Source: Paulinella micropora
Lineage: Eukaryota; Cercozoa; Imbricatea; Euglyphida; Paulinellidae
Assembly: GCA_019918135.1 (NCBI GenBank)
Contig: WBZZ01006245.1
Span: 33,501-97,500 of the forward strand
Length of the DNA stretch: 64,000 nucleotides
Direction of reading: 5' to 3'
The position numbers and the translations under genes are program-made. The first letter of the stretch is position 1, and each line of letters starts with the position of its first letter. Below the pieces are notes generated by a model, which was not told the origin of the DNA, did not search any database, and worked only from the letters and a program-made list of their open reading frames with translations. Shown one piece after another: positions 46,701 to 56,246 of this stretch.

Positions 46701-48595
46701 CACCGGCCACAAAAAAAACGAAAGCCGCTGATGCAAGGTCCCTCATGTATTCTCTTTGTGTGCTTGCGCATGCAGTCATACGTTCCTGTTTGCTGCAGCA
46801 AGACGTCGCTACCGTCAGTGACATCGGGCCGTGTTACTCCCAGAAGGGTAAGTACGCTATCGAAATTTTCTATTTCAATTCTCGATCGCACTTCCGGTTG
46901 CGACGAGAATGATATCAGCGGAATGGAAACACCTACAATTTGGATCAAGCCGGAAAACACAGGGAAACTGGGCGATGTGGCAGTACGCGAAGGTAACTAC
47001 TTCGATGGGCGCCAAGCTCCACTTCTACAATTTTGGGGCAATGTGTGGACAAGGAGGAAGATCCCGAAACTTTCAAGACAGTGCTCAGTAATCCTGGCAG
47101 CAATTGCATGCAAGCAAATCCGCAACAAGCTCTGGTACGTGACGAGCGAGATGCGATCGCAGCTCATTGCCGGCAAAAAGTCAGCCAACAACGCCGGGGG
47201 TCTGTTGAACCACGCGCCTGCCGGCTTTGACAACGTCACGTTTGTTGTCCGCAAGGGATTCGATTACCCAATTGCCCAGGCGCTCACTAACATCGAGGTG
47301 GGGGCTATACCGTATTTAAACTTCGGGGTCCTGTATTGGACCAAGCATCCGAAGGCTAAAATTCCTCAAATATTACCTGCAGGCTTCGGCAAGGTACTAA
47401 TATTGTTATGTCTGTGTCTATATATGTGTTTAATGTTGCTTGTACAGGATGGCAAGCTCAAGTGGTTTGATGTACCTAAGGCCAGCAAAGGGGTCAGTCA
47501 CTATGCTTGAGTGAATAGTAGAATTCGCTTTGCTGTGTTAGGTAGATGTGCCCGTGAAGGAAACCAAGAACCCACCAAAAAGTAACACTGACGGCCATTG
47601 TGATAAGCGGGCCAAGGGGGGAAACGTAAATCACAATAAGTTAAAGTGCCGTTGTTTTGCCTGCAGCTTTTCGCCGTGCAAACGACATTCCTGATCCAGT
47701 ATCTCGCAAGGAAATGGCAGCAGCTGGCAAGTCTCGTTCCTCGCGCCGCGGCCGGGCAAAGTTGTCTCCTTGCAGATCTCGCAGTCCGTCGCCTGTCAAG
47801 GACACTGAGGGTGCAAGCCTGGAGGAGGAGGAGGAGGAGGAGGACGAAAGCCTGACTGACACTCATACTGAGGGTGCAAGCGCTAGCACGTCGGTCACAG
47901 GGACTCCGCGAGCAGGTCGTAAGCAGTCTACGCGAGGTGGACTTAAGCCGCCTAAGGTAGTTCAGCCAAGCAAACAGCCAGAGCCAGAGCGCAAGCAACA
48001 AGAGCGCAAGTGCGGCCCAGGCTGCCGGTGCCCTCTTTGTGACCCGCATGGTGAAGGTTGCGAATGCGGGAGGTCAACTTGTCAGCCTGAGCTCAATCGC
48101 GAGGAGTCTGAGGACGTTGGTCCTATTAAGACGTCTACGCGAGGTGGTCCTAGGCAGCCTAAGGTAGTTGAGCCAAGCCCAGAGCCAGAGTGCAAGCAGG
48201 GAGAGCGCAAGTGCGGCCCGGGCTGCCGGTGCACTGTTTGTGACCCGCATGGTGAAACTTGCGAATGCGGGAGGTCAACTTGTCAGCCGCCCAATAAGCA
48301 AGCCACCGGTCAAGCAAGCAACCAATCAAGCAACACGCAAGCCACCAATCCATCGCAAGCAAGCAATCAATCAAGCAATGAAGCCAGACATCGGGTTAGG
48401 AACGGAGAAGAAACTGACGAGTTGGAACTTGCGTTGAGTGGCAATGGTGGCAACCAGTCTGCATTGCTAATTGCACTGCGTGGGCGGAACACGAGTGGGA
48501 GCGGCAGTGGCAACTTTTCGCCTTTTGCAGCGTATCTGGCGTATCAAACTTCACAAAATACAAACGCTTTCTACACGTTTTTAGCTTCGGTGTAA
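42813..48595 (+). CDS. Multi-exon gene (or gene pair) with repeats and CXC-like fingers
   Basis: Exon 1 is 42813-42935 (MSEKNQRFERKEE..., ending PSAV), spliced in phase 0 across the CTTG tract to 43807-43866 (AAKKATKIAAAPSAAAPSQE). Further Lys/Ala-rich exons follow near 43923-44216. Then come 44354 to about 45150 (15-residue repeats), 45153-45250 (YLPTVDAETLSYFALVD), 45310-45360 (VGSWVSLYGSNDEN), 45421 to about 45830 and 45889-45951. After these are an acidic exon (46030-46220), the 46.25-46.85 kb repeats, 46.9-47.5 kb and a last exon to 48595. Several joins show frame conflicts, so part may be decayed, and one transcript is not proven. No overall family recognised. Confidence 0.45.
42937..43795 (+). 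repeat. (CTTG)n microsatellite within an intron
   Basis: About 860 bases dominated by CTTG units with CTCT, TGTG and single-base variants. It lies between a GTAGCT donor (42936) and a TTTCAG acceptor (43806). The long Leu/Cys/Ala frames through it in all phases are repeat artefacts. Confidence 0.9.
43867..44280 (+). repeat. Duplicated exon-intron units
   Basis: The intron-like block ACTTG(T/C)ATTGATCTAGTATTACATTTGCTCTGTT occurs after 43866, after 44007 and in altered form after 44220. Each is followed by TGAGGC(C/T) and a Lys/Ala-rich exon. The middle exon copy seems to have a one-base frame change. Confidence 0.6.
44515..44945 (+). repeat. 45-bp minisatellite coding for 15-residue repeats
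   Basis: About nine copies of a unit encoding AAKQPAVEKDGAGDG, with insertions of CA and GAGA in some copies. It stays open in all three forward phases. In-frame context is the exon starting near 44354. A flexible charged linker. Confidence 0.85.
45431..45805 (+). CDS. Exon of the 42.8-48.6 kb gene, folded domain
   Basis: Frame begins after TCATATCTAG and reads RPAPGNINKFEITGASLLIA, then KRRFKLQFVDFLFVNKVETE and IMQQYIAPLVLGHRPRLPKY. It looks like a genuine alpha/beta domain. The reading that splices cleanly to the next exon (GAG/GTAATA donor near 45829, TATAG acceptor near 45888) is in another phase, so a frameshift lies near 45770. Confidence 0.5.
   Translation: MVRPAPGNINKFEITGASLLIAREVDGKGREVNGSVKRRFKLQFVDFLFVNKVETEKLRADMVTGAKQCIMQQYIAPLVLGHRPRLPKYPYWEKNHDIPCIKQYVIADERGNSSVSTFPWLRRA
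46246..46847 (+). repeat. Three to four ~156-168-bp coding repeats
   Basis: Units begin near 46252, 46408, 46576 and 46776 with TCATACGTTCCTGTTTGC or similar (SYVPVCCSRNTPPA) and end with GATGCAAGGTCCCTCAT (ADARSLI). The spacers could be 37-38 base introns (GTCCCT...TGCAG), or the whole may be a continuous protein with repeats of 52-56 residues, as one frame stays open from 46246 to 46731. Both readings are possible. Confidence 0.65.
46731..47510 (+). CDS. Unrecognised exon(s) of the multi-exon gene
   Basis: An open frame includes SGMETPTIWIKPENTGKLGD, QFWGNVWTRRK and AGFDNVTFVVRKGFDYPIAQ, then LKWFDVPKASKG. Part may be intronic (46848-46905 and 47397-47448 have GTAAGT/CAG-like ends). It looks like a globular domain with no known relative. 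Confidence 0.4.
   Translation: MQGPSCILFVCLRMQSYVPVCCSKTSLPSVTSGRVTPRRVSTLSKFSISILDRTSGCDENDISGMETPTIWIKPENTGKLGDVAVREGNYFDGRQAPLLQFWGNVWTRRKIPKLSRQCSVILAAIACKQIRNKLWYVTSEMRSQLIAGKKSANNAGGLLNHAPAGFDNVTFVVRKGFDYPIAQALTNIEVGAIPYLNFGVLYWTKHPKAKIPQILPAGFGKVLILLCLCLYMCLMLLVQDGKLKWFDVPKASKGVSHYA
47657..48595 (+). CDS. Last exon with two CXC-like Cys-rich modules
   Basis: Ser/Arg and Glu-rich start, then two near-identical modules, CGPGCRC(P/T)(L/V)CDPHGE and CECGRSTCQP, each preceded by a STRGG...P(K/R)QPKVV linker. Cys spacing (C-x3-C-x-C-x2-C-x6-C-x-C-x4-C) resembles CXC/tesmin-type zinc modules. Asn/Gln/Ser-rich repeats and a Gly/Ser-rich end follow. Probably nuclear and DNA-binding. The true exon start is near an acceptor CTGCAG at about 47670. 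Confidence 0.55.
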   Translation: MPAAFRRANDIPDPVSRKEMAAAGKSRSSRRGRAKLSPCRSRSPSPVKDTEGASLEEEEEEEDESLTDTHTEGASASTSVTGTPRAGRKQSTRGGLKPPKVVQPSKQPEPERKQQERKCGPGCRCPLCDPHGEGCECGRSTCQPELNREESEDVGPIKTSTRGGPRQPKVVEPSPEPECKQGERKCGPGCRCTVCDPHGETCECGRSTCQPPNKQATGQASNQSSNTQATNPSQASNQSSNEARHRVRNGEETDELELALSGNGGNQSALLIALRGRNTSGSGSGNFSPFAAYLAYQTSQNTNAFYTFLASV

Positions 48596-49220
48596 TGCGG
48601 TCATCGCGGTCAGTGTTGGTACATCGCGGTCAGTGTTTGTGGTAGTTCATGTGTGTCCATTAAAAAAAATTTCAACTGAAAGAATAGGGCTGACACGTGC
48701 AATGTGTTTGACGTTTTGTTTATGAACTTGTACGTATCAGTTTCCTTCTTCAACAGACAGCATGTTCTTGCATGCAGAACACCTGTCCGTAAGACCGTCA
48801 GCAAAATTACCGGATCAATAAGTAATTTTTTGAAATCATTAAACATCTATTCATATCTTTATAAAAAATTTTAGCTGTAAAACTAATTAATACGCTTGGA
48901 AATTAATAAAATTAATTGAAAAAGGTGTTTCTGTAATTCTATCGCAATGCCAGGCAAAGTCTCATGGTCTTAAGACCATGAGACCTTTGGATCCTTATTA
49001 TTTACCACTTCGTCATCCCTGCAGGTAATTAACACTTCAATATCGAGGAACTTGTCATTACCGGCATAATCTTTTTTACTTAAAGGTCTTTCTCACCGCC
49101 GCAGTCCATGATAACGAAATAAGACTTTTAATTTCCAACAAGTCTCCCACAACACGTAAGTCTTTGCCACGCTTATTTGTCCTGAACAGGTAAGGATTGT
49201 GACACCCCAATCAACAAGCT
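48596..49220. other. Non-coding; right edge of the 11.2-kb module
   Basis: AT-rich sequence with no gene. Contains the perfect 26-bp palindrome 48959-48984 and the inverted repeat 48989-49016. From 49017 to 49220 nothing recognised. Confidence 0.55.
48959..48984. other. Perfect 26-bp palindrome
   Basis: GTCTCATGGTCTT followed directly by its exact complement (13-base arms, no loop), five bases inside the 28-bp inverted repeat. It shares GTCTCAT with the left hairpin at 37825. Confidence 0.8.
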
Positions 49221-49361
49221 CACCCAAGCTCCACCATGTCAAAATTCATAACTTCATCATAAGTTAACTTCCAACGACTGTTTTCAGCAAGTCAAATGTT
49301 TCCCTTCCCACCTTCTTAGCTAACACTTTCAAGCCAATGATTTCTCTCGCACATTTGTTCT

Positions 49362-49793
49362 TCAAATTCTGCACCGCGCTCCCACTAGAGTTTTAGAGTT
49401 AAGGAGTTCCAAGTCCGCGTTCGCCTTCCGAAGAGATACGCGGCCCTTCACCAAATGATACTCAGACACCTCCTGCCATACACGTCCTGGCCTATTCAGC
49501 ACTTCTACATAATCGTCAATGCCAGGAGAGGGTTTAAAACCAAAAGTCCGAACACGCAGCGGCCAAGTTGTACTTCCAGGATCTACTTCCGTGACCTGAC
49601 TTACGAGGTATTCCCCTTCTGGAGATCCAAAACGCGTGAAGGTGTTCCAATACCTGATGATATCGCCAGCTCTTATTTCGGCCTTGACTGTTTTGGGACC
49701 GTTGCCCTCTACTACCTTGGTGACTTGCACACTGTTGTCATCACTGTCGTCGCTGACTTCAATCTCCCGCCCTGTAGAGAAAGAGCAAGACAC
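49362..49793 (-). CDS. Beta-domain protein exon, copy 1
   Basis: 143 residues, probably an exon: TCTCTACAG just upstream of GGCGGGAGATTGAAG is a good acceptor. After an acidic GREIEVSDDSDDN start comes an SH3-like pattern: IRAGDIIRYWNTFTRFGSPE, EYLVSQVTEVDPG and IDDYVEVLNRPGRVW. Compare IRVGDTVFFF in the gene at 57739-58797. Function unknown; chromatin-reader-like folding is a guess. Confidence 0.5.
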   Translation of the reverse strand: MSCSFSTGREIEVSDDSDDNSVQVTKVVEGNGPKTVKAEIRAGDIIRYWNTFTRFGSPEGEYLVSQVTEVDPGSTTWPLRVRTFGFKPSPGIDDYVEVLNRPGRVWQEVSEYHLVKGRVSLRKANADLELLNSKTLVGARCRI

Positions 49794-49870
49794 AGAGAGA
49801 GACAGAGAGAGTGTATGGCACTTTTAATCGTGAATCATAGGGTTACAACCAAACTACACTTCGGCTGTTA

Positions 49871-50120
49871 CTAATCCCAAATGCGCCATCGTTTAGCCCA
49901 TTCATCTATTTCCTCGTCAGAGTCCACGGGACGCTGTTCTTTCGTCATGATTGCGTCCACGTCCTCCTCTATCATGCGTTTAAATACACGCTTGCGCATC
50001 TTGTTTCCTGTTGCTTCACTTCCCCTATAGCTACTAACAATGGTGCTGCTGCTGCTGCTTGGCTTGCACACATTCTTGTTTCTTGTTGCTACACTTCCCC
50101 TACTCGTGACGGTGCTGCTG

Positions 50121-50191
<71 letters not shown>

Positions 50192-50192
50192 G

Positions 50193-50267
<75 letters not shown>

Positions 50268-50322
50268 ACACCTCCACCACTACTACTAGTACTACTAGTA
50301 CTACTACTAGTACTACTACTAG

Positions 50323-50362
<40 letters not shown>

Positions 50363-50890
50363 GGTTTTGGATCCGGAAACAGTACTTCGCCTTTCAAGAT
50401 TCCCGTTCTCACGCGCTTGCCGCTCTGACCCTTGGTTTCCATTCCCCACCTTCACTACTGCTGGTGAACCATAAGGAGCTTCCCTTGCATGTTTGCCATC
50501 TTGTCCGTTCGCCTCGTGGCTTGCCTGTCTCTTGCTTTCCCTTTCCTTCTCTCTCAGGACGTAAAATTGCCAATCTTTCCTGCTTGCGACAAAGTCACTC
50601 AAAGCTTGCGACTGCGCTCTGTCCATACGTCCTGGCTCCAACCAGTCGTTATGCGGATGTTTTTGCTTATCACAGTGCAGTTCTTGTCCTATTGCATCGA
50701 CACCGCTCAGGGGTCTGTAACATTCCTGGCTCGATCTATGCGGTGACTCACCAAATACTGGACGTTTTTGCCTCATCCACGTACAAGGGCGCCAGTGTTT
50801 TATACAAAGCAGGAGGGGCTTGTTTATTATTCCTGGTCGCTGCCTGTGCAGCGCGAATTCCTTCTGGGTGCCACACGTGTATCTCACCAC
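49871..50890 (-). CDS. Poly-serine protein, copy 1
   Basis: 339-residue frame. Only the part from about DRAQSQALSDFVASRKDWQF onward looks coding; the first 90 residues overlap the end of the 113-residue frame in another phase. A Ser tract of about 90 residues encoded by AGT repeats (50116-50362) is broken by GGGVGG and SST motifs. The C-terminus is basic then acidic (KRMIEEDVDAIMTKEQ, RWRIWD). Likely disordered linker of a nuclear protein. Confidence 0.45.
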
Positions 50891-51089
50891 TCGAAAAATC
50901 CGAGGCCGCCTGCGTGACTGTTCCTACGTACACCTGCTTCTTGACCTCAACCGCTAGCAGCACTTGCGTGTCCATCATGCCCGTGTCAGTGTTTTCTTCT
51001 CCGGCGGCCTGTACGACCGCTTCTTGCTCCCGTATCAACAGCCTCTGGAACTCTTCGCTTTGTACGCCTATCCTTACTTGTGCCTCCAT
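50748..51089 (-). CDS. 113-residue frame, copy 1
   Basis: Contains VEVKKQVYVGTVTQAASDF and SGEIHVWHPEGIRAAQAATR, a plausible small beta unit, between the USP C-terminus and the poly-Ser frame. Probably an exon of one longer gene; splice sites not settled. Confidence 0.4.
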   Translation of the reverse strand: MEAQVRIGVQSEEFQRLLIREQEAVVQAAGEENTDTGMMDTQVLLAVEVKKQVYVGTVTQAASDFSSGEIHVWHPEGIRAAQAATRNNKQAPPALYKTLAPLYVDEAKTSSIW

Positions 51090-51266
51090 CAGCCACTTCT
51101 CGGGGACCTACTCACACCAAGCACAACAAGACACTCCCTCCTGCAATACCGCAACAAGAACATACTCTCTCGTGTTCATTTCCTTGATACACTGTGCTCA
51201 TAGCCCTTCACTGTTCAGAGTTTCAATGAGCACATGCATTCATCTCGTTTTTCATACATCACTCAG

Positions 51267-51728
51267 CTAGAGGTTTCCTGGGATCCTTACCAGAGACAGT
51301 AGCGTTCGATAGCTTTCCCAGTGATCATCAAGATGTAGCCCCTGACTGGAGATATCCCATTCCTCCTCAGGCTCTTCCCTTTCGTAAAACACTGCAGACA
51401 CCATACCGGGTTGCTTCTTCGCACTATCCCACTTGGACGCAGTATGTGGTCCGTCCGGCCTCCAATGGTCAGGCATGACAGTAACACGATGGTCGTCCAC
51501 CCGCAACCACCTCTCCAGAATCGGACACCACACAATCGCCCAGTAGTGCCCATGCCGGCAGCTGGAGGACTCATCGTGCACTAAAATTGATTTCAGCCTG
51601 TACTTCCTACCCGACCCGGGACCCGTCAGGCGACTTGGTGCCCACACGCTCGGGTCCCAGACATCCGACGCCAGCGGCACAGCAAACTCCAACGGCACAT
51701 GCACTGGCCATGTCATGATCCAAGTCAA
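51267..51728 (-). pseudogene. Truncated USP C-terminus, copy 1
   Basis: 153 residues equal to the last part of the full-length USP, including the His box RHGHYWAIV and WLRVDDHRV. The Cys box, QQD and zinc-finger parts are missing, so it cannot be an active protease on its own. Confidence 0.75.
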
Positions 51729-51866
51729 CCAAGCTCCGCCATGTCAAAATTCATAACTTCCTCATAAGTTAACTTCCAACGACTGTTTTCAGCAAGTCAA
51801 ATGTTTCCCTTCCCACCTTCTTAGCTAACACTTTCAAGCCAATGATTTCTCTCGCACATTTGTTCT

Positions 51867-52298
51867 TCAAATTCTGCACCGCGCTCCCACTAGAGTTTTA
51901 GAGTTAAGGAGTTCCAAGTCCGCGTTCGCCTTCCGAAGAGATACGCGGCCCTTCACCAAATGATACTCAGACACCTCCTGCCATACACGTCCTGGCCTAT
52001 TCAGCACTTCTACATAATCGTCAATGCCAGGAGAGGGTTTAAAACCAAAAGTCCGAACACGCAGCGGCCAAGTTGTACTTCCAGGATCTACTTCCGTGAC
52101 CTGACTTACGAGGTATTCCCCTTCTGGAGATCCAAAACGCGTGAAGGTGTTCCAATACCTGATGATATCGCCAGCTCTTATTTCGGCCTTGACTGTTTTG
52201 GGACCGTTGCCCTCTACTACCTTGGTGACTTGCACACTGTTGTCATCACTGTCGTCGCTGACTTCAATCTCCCGCCCTGTAGAGAAAGAGCAAGACAC
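51867..52298 (-). CDS. Beta-domain protein exon, copy 2
   Basis: Protein identical to the copy at 49362-49793. Confidence 0.5.
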   Translation of the reverse strand: MSCSFSTGREIEVSDDSDDNSVQVTKVVEGNGPKTVKAEIRAGDIIRYWNTFTRFGSPEGEYLVSQVTEVDPGSTTWPLRVRTFGFKPSPGIDDYVEVLNRPGRVWQEVSEYHLVKGRVSLRKANADLELLNSKTLVGARCRI

Positions 52299-52375
52299 AG
52301 AGAGAGACAGAGAGAGTGTATGGCACTTTTAATCGTGAATCATAGGGTTACAACCAAACTACACTTCGGCTGTTA

Positions 52376-52625
52376 CTAATCCCAAATGCGCCATCGTTTA
52401 GCCCATTCATCTATTTCCTCGTCAGAGTCCACGGGACGCTGTTCTTTCGTCATGATTGCGTCCACGTCCTCCTCTATCATGCGTTTAAATACACGCTTGC
52501 GCATCTTGTTTCCTGTTGCTTCACTTCCCCTATAGCTACTAACAATGGTGCTGCTGCTGCTGCTTGGCTTGCACACATTCTTGTTTCTTGTTGCTACACT
52601 TCCCCTACTCGTGACGGTGCTGCTG

Positions 52626-52675
<50 letters not shown>

Positions 52676-52682
52676 GCTACTG

Positions 52683-52748
<66 letters not shown>

Positions 52749-52791
52749 ACACCTCCACCACTACTACTAGTACTACTAGTACTACTACTAG

Positions 52792-52849
<58 letters not shown>

Positions 52850-53377
52850 GGTTTTGGATCCGGAAACAGTACTTCGCCTTTCAAGATTCCCGTTCTCACG
52901 CGCTTGCCGCTCTGACCCTTGGTTTCCATTCCCCACCTTCACTACTGCTGGTGAACCATAAGGAGCTTCCCTTGCATGTTTGCCATCTTGTCCGTTCGCC
53001 TCGTGGCTTGCCTGTCTCTTGCTTTCCCTTTCCTTCTCTCTCAGGACGTAAAATTGCCAATCTTTCCTGCTTGCGACAAAGTCACTCAAAGCTTGCGACT
53101 GCGCTCTGTCCATACGTCCTGGCTCCAACCAGTCGTAATGCGGATGTTTTTGCTTATCACAGTGCAGTTCTTGTCCTATTGCATCGACACCGCTCAGGGG
53201 TCTGTAACATTCCTGGCTCGATCTATGCGGTGACTCACCAAATACTGGACGTTTTTGCCTCATCCACGTACAAGGGCGCCAGTGTTTTATACAAAGCAGG
53301 AGGGGCTTGTTTATTATTCCTGGTCGCTGCCTGTGCAGCGCGAATTCCTTCTGGGTGCCACACGTGTATCTCACCAC
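52376..53377 (-). CDS. Poly-serine protein, copy 2
   Basis: 333 residues; as copy 1 with a shorter and rearranged Ser tract. Confidence 0.45.
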
Positions 53378-53576
53378 TCGAAAAATCCGAGGCCGCCTGC
53401 GTGACTGTTCCTACGTACACCTGCTTCTTGACCTCAACCGCTAGCAGCACTCGCGTGTCCATCATGCCCGTGTCAGTGTTTTCTTCTCCGGCGGCCTGTA
53501 CGACCGCTTCTTGCTCCCGTATCAACAGCCTCTGGAACTCTTCGCTTTGTACGCCTATCCTTACTTGTGCCTCCAT
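53235..53576 (-). CDS. 113-residue frame, copy 2
   Basis: As copy 1 with Gln to Arg at the MMDT(Q/R)VLLAV position. Confidence 0.4.
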   Translation of the reverse strand: MEAQVRIGVQSEEFQRLLIREQEAVVQAAGEENTDTGMMDTRVLLAVEVKKQVYVGTVTQAASDFSSGEIHVWHPEGIRAAQAATRNNKQAPPALYKTLAPLYVDEAKTSSIW

Positions 53577-53753
53577 CAGCCACTTCTCGGGGACCTACTC
53601 ACACCAAGCACAACAAGACACTCCCTCCTGCAATACCGCAACAAGAACATACTCTCTCGTGTTCATTTCCTTGATACACTGTGCTCATAGCCCTTCACTG
53701 TTCAGAGTTTCAATGAGCACATGCATTCATCTCGTTTTTCATACATCACTCAG

Positions 53754-54215
53754 CTAGAGGTTTCCTGGGATCCTTACCAGAGACAGTAGCGTTCGATAGC
53801 TTTCCCAGTGATCATCAAGATGTAGCCCCTGACTGGAGATATCCCATTCCTCCTCAGGCTCTTCCCTTTCGTAAAACACTGCAGACACCATACCGGGTTG
53901 CTTCTTCGCACTATCCCACTTGGACGCAGTATGTGGTCCGTCCGGCCTCCAATGGTCAGGCATGACAGTAACACGATGGTCGTCCACCCGCAACCACCTC
54001 TCCAGAATCGGACACCACACAATCGCCCAGTAGTGCCCATGCCGGCAGCTGGAGGACTCATCGTGCACTAAAATTGATTTCAGCCTGTACTTCCTACCCG
54101 ACCCGGGACCCGTCAGGCGACTTGGTGCCCACACGCTCGGGTCCCAGACATCCGACGCCAGCGGCACAGCAAACTCCAACGGCACATGCACTGGCCATGT
54201 CATGATCCAAGTCAA
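53754..54215 (-). pseudogene. Truncated USP C-terminus, copy 2
   Basis: Identical to copy 1; produced by the tandem duplication whose break lies inside the USP gene. Confidence 0.75.
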
Positions 54216-54353
54216 CCAAGCTCCGCCATGTCAAAATTCATAACTTCCTCATAAGTTAACTTCCAACGACTGTTTTCAGCAAGTCAAATGTTTCCCTTCC
54301 CACCTTCTTAGCTAACACTTTCAAGCCAATGATTTCTCTCGCACATTTGTTCT

Positions 54354-54785
54354 TCAAATTCTGCACCGCGCTCCCACTAGAGTTTTAGAGTTAAGGAGTT
54401 CCAAGTCCGCGTTCGCCTTCCGAAGAGATACGCGGCCCTTCACCAAATGATACTCAGACACCTCCTGCCATACACGTCCTGGCCTATTCAGCACTTCTAC
54501 ATAATCGTCAATGCCAGGAGAGGGTTTAAAACCAAAAGTCCGAACACGCAGCGGCCAAGTTGTACTTCCAGGATCTACTTCCGTGACCTGACTTACGAGG
54601 TATTCCCCTTCTGGAGATCCAAAACGCGTGAAGGTGTTCCAATACCTGATGATATCGCCAGCTCTTATTTCGGCCTTGACTGTTTTGGGACCGTTGCCCT
54701 CTACTACCTTGGTGACTTGCACACTGTTGTCATCACTGTCGTCGCTGACTTCAATCTCCCGCCCTGTAGAGAAAGAGCAAGACAC
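54354..54785 (-). CDS. Beta-domain protein exon, copy 3
   Basis: Protein identical to the copies at 49362-49793 and 51867-52298. Confidence 0.5.
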   Translation of the reverse strand: MSCSFSTGREIEVSDDSDDNSVQVTKVVEGNGPKTVKAEIRAGDIIRYWNTFTRFGSPEGEYLVSQVTEVDPGSTTWPLRVRTFGFKPSPGIDDYVEVLNRPGRVWQEVSEYHLVKGRVSLRKANADLELLNSKTLVGARCRI

Positions 54786-54862
54786 AGAGAGAGACAGAGA
54801 GAGTGTATGGCACTTTTAATCGTGAATCATAGGGTTACAACCAAACTACACTTCGGCTGTTA

Positions 54863-55112
54863 CTAATCCCAAATGCGCCATCGTTTAGCCCATTCATCTA
54901 TTTCCTCGTCAGAGTCCACGGGACGCTGTTCTTTCGTCATGATTGCGTCCACGTCCTCCTCTATCATGCGTTTAAATACACGCTTGCGCATCTTGTTTCC
55001 TGTTGCTTCACTTCCCCTATAGCTACTAACAATGGTGCTGCTGCTGCTGCTTGGCTTGCACACATTCTTGTTTCTTGTTGCTACACTTCCCCTACTCGTG
55101 ACGGTGCTGCTG

Positions 55113-55180
<68 letters not shown>

Positions 55181-55187
55181 GCTACTG

Positions 55188-55244
<57 letters not shown>

Positions 55245-55299
55245 ACACCTCCACCACTACTACTAGTACTACTAGTACTACTACTAGTACTACTACTAG

Positions 55300-55342
<43 letters not shown>

Positions 55343-55870
55343 GGTTTTGGATCCGGAAACAGTACTTCGCCTTTCAAGATTCCCGTTCTCACGCGCTTGC
55401 CGCTCTGACCCTTGGTTTCCATTCCCCACCTTCACTACTGCTGGTGAACCATAAGGAGCTTCCCTTGCATGTTTGCCATCTTGTCCGTTCGCCTCGTGGC
55501 TTGCCTGTCTCTTGCTTTCCCTTTCCTTCTCTCTCAGGACGTAAAATTGCCAATCTTTCCTGCTTGCGACAAAGTCACTCAAAGCTTGCGACTGCGCTCT
55601 GTCCATACGTCCTGGCTCCAACCAGTCGTTATGCGGATGTTTTTGCTTATCACAGTGCAGTTCTTGTCCTATTGCATCGACACCGCTCAGGGGTCTGTAA
55701 CATTCCTGGCTCGATCTATGCGGTGACTCACCAAATACTGGACGTTTTTGCCTCATCCACGTACAAGGGCGCCAGTGTTTTATACAAAGCAGGAGGGGCT
55801 TGTTTATTATTCCTGGTCGCTGCCTGTGCAGCGCGAATTCCTTCTGGGTGCCACACGTGTATCTCACCAC
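54863..55870 (-). CDS. Poly-serine protein, copy 3
   Basis: 335 residues; as copy 1 with a slightly different Ser tract. Confidence 0.45.
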
Positions 55871-56069
55871 TCGAAAAATCCGAGGCCGCCTGCGTGACTG
55901 TTCCTACGTACACCTGCTTCTTGACCTCAACCGCTAGCAGCACTCGCGTGTCCATCATGCCCGTGTCAGTGTTTTCTTCTCCGGCGGCCTGTACGACCGC
56001 TTCTTGCTCCCGTATCAACAGCCTCTGGAACTCTTCGCTTTGTACGCCTATCCTTACTTGTGCCTCCAT
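55728..56069 (-). CDS. 113-residue frame, copy 3
   Basis: Same protein as copy 2; lies directly downstream of the full-length USP. Confidence 0.4.
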   Translation of the reverse strand: MEAQVRIGVQSEEFQRLLIREQEAVVQAAGEENTDTGMMDTRVLLAVEVKKQVYVGTVTQAASDFSSGEIHVWHPEGIRAAQAATRNNKQAPPALYKTLAPLYVDEAKTSSIW

Positions 56070-56246
56070 CAGCCACTTCTCGGGGACCTACTCACACCAA
56101 GCACAACAAGACACTCCCTCCTGCAATACCGCAACAAGAACATACTCTCTCGTGTTCATTTCCTTGATACACTGTGCTCATAGCCCTTCACTGTTCAGAG
56201 TTTCAATGAGCACATGCATTCATCTCGTTTTTCATACATCACTCAG

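Larger units (their letters stand above)
37797..49016. mobile_element. 11.2-kb module bounded by perfect 28-bp inverted repeats
   Basis: 37797-37824 and 48989-49016 are exact inverted copies (28 of 28), each followed inward by a hairpin built from GGTCTCAT/ATGAGACC (37825-37844; perfect 26-bp palindrome 48959-48984). CATCCCTG occurs at 37782-37789 and 49014-49021, close to both ends. Between them lie three gene regions and a microsatellite. Looks like a transposon or an excisable module; no recognisable transposase. Confidence 0.5.
49221..51725 (-). repeat. Tandem unit 1 of 3 (2505 bp)
   Basis: Begins near ACCAAGCTCC(A/G)CCATGTC and ends at CATGATCCAAGT. Almost identical to units 2 and 3; the length difference lies in the (TAC)n tract. 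Each unit carries, on the minus strand, a USP C-terminal segment, a 113-residue frame, a poly-Ser frame and a 143-residue frame. Confidence 0.92.
51726..54212 (-). repeat. Tandem unit 2 of 3 (2487 bp)
   Basis: Joined directly to unit 1 at CCAAGT/CAACC. Differs from unit 1 in a handful of bases (for example ACTCGCGTG at 53450 versus ACTTGCGTG at 50957; GTCGTAATGCGG at 53133). Confidence 0.92.

Noticed and set aside
50040-50474. Plus-strand poly-leucine and minus-strand poly-valine frames (also at 52545 and 55032)
   Set aside because: Products of the (TAC)n tract; only the serine reading continues into plausible protein on both sides.
50464-51270. 268-residue plus-strand frame, repeated at 52951 and 55444
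   Set aside because: Antisense to the poly-Ser, 113-residue and USP frames; no protein-like pattern and preserved only because the units are nearly identical.
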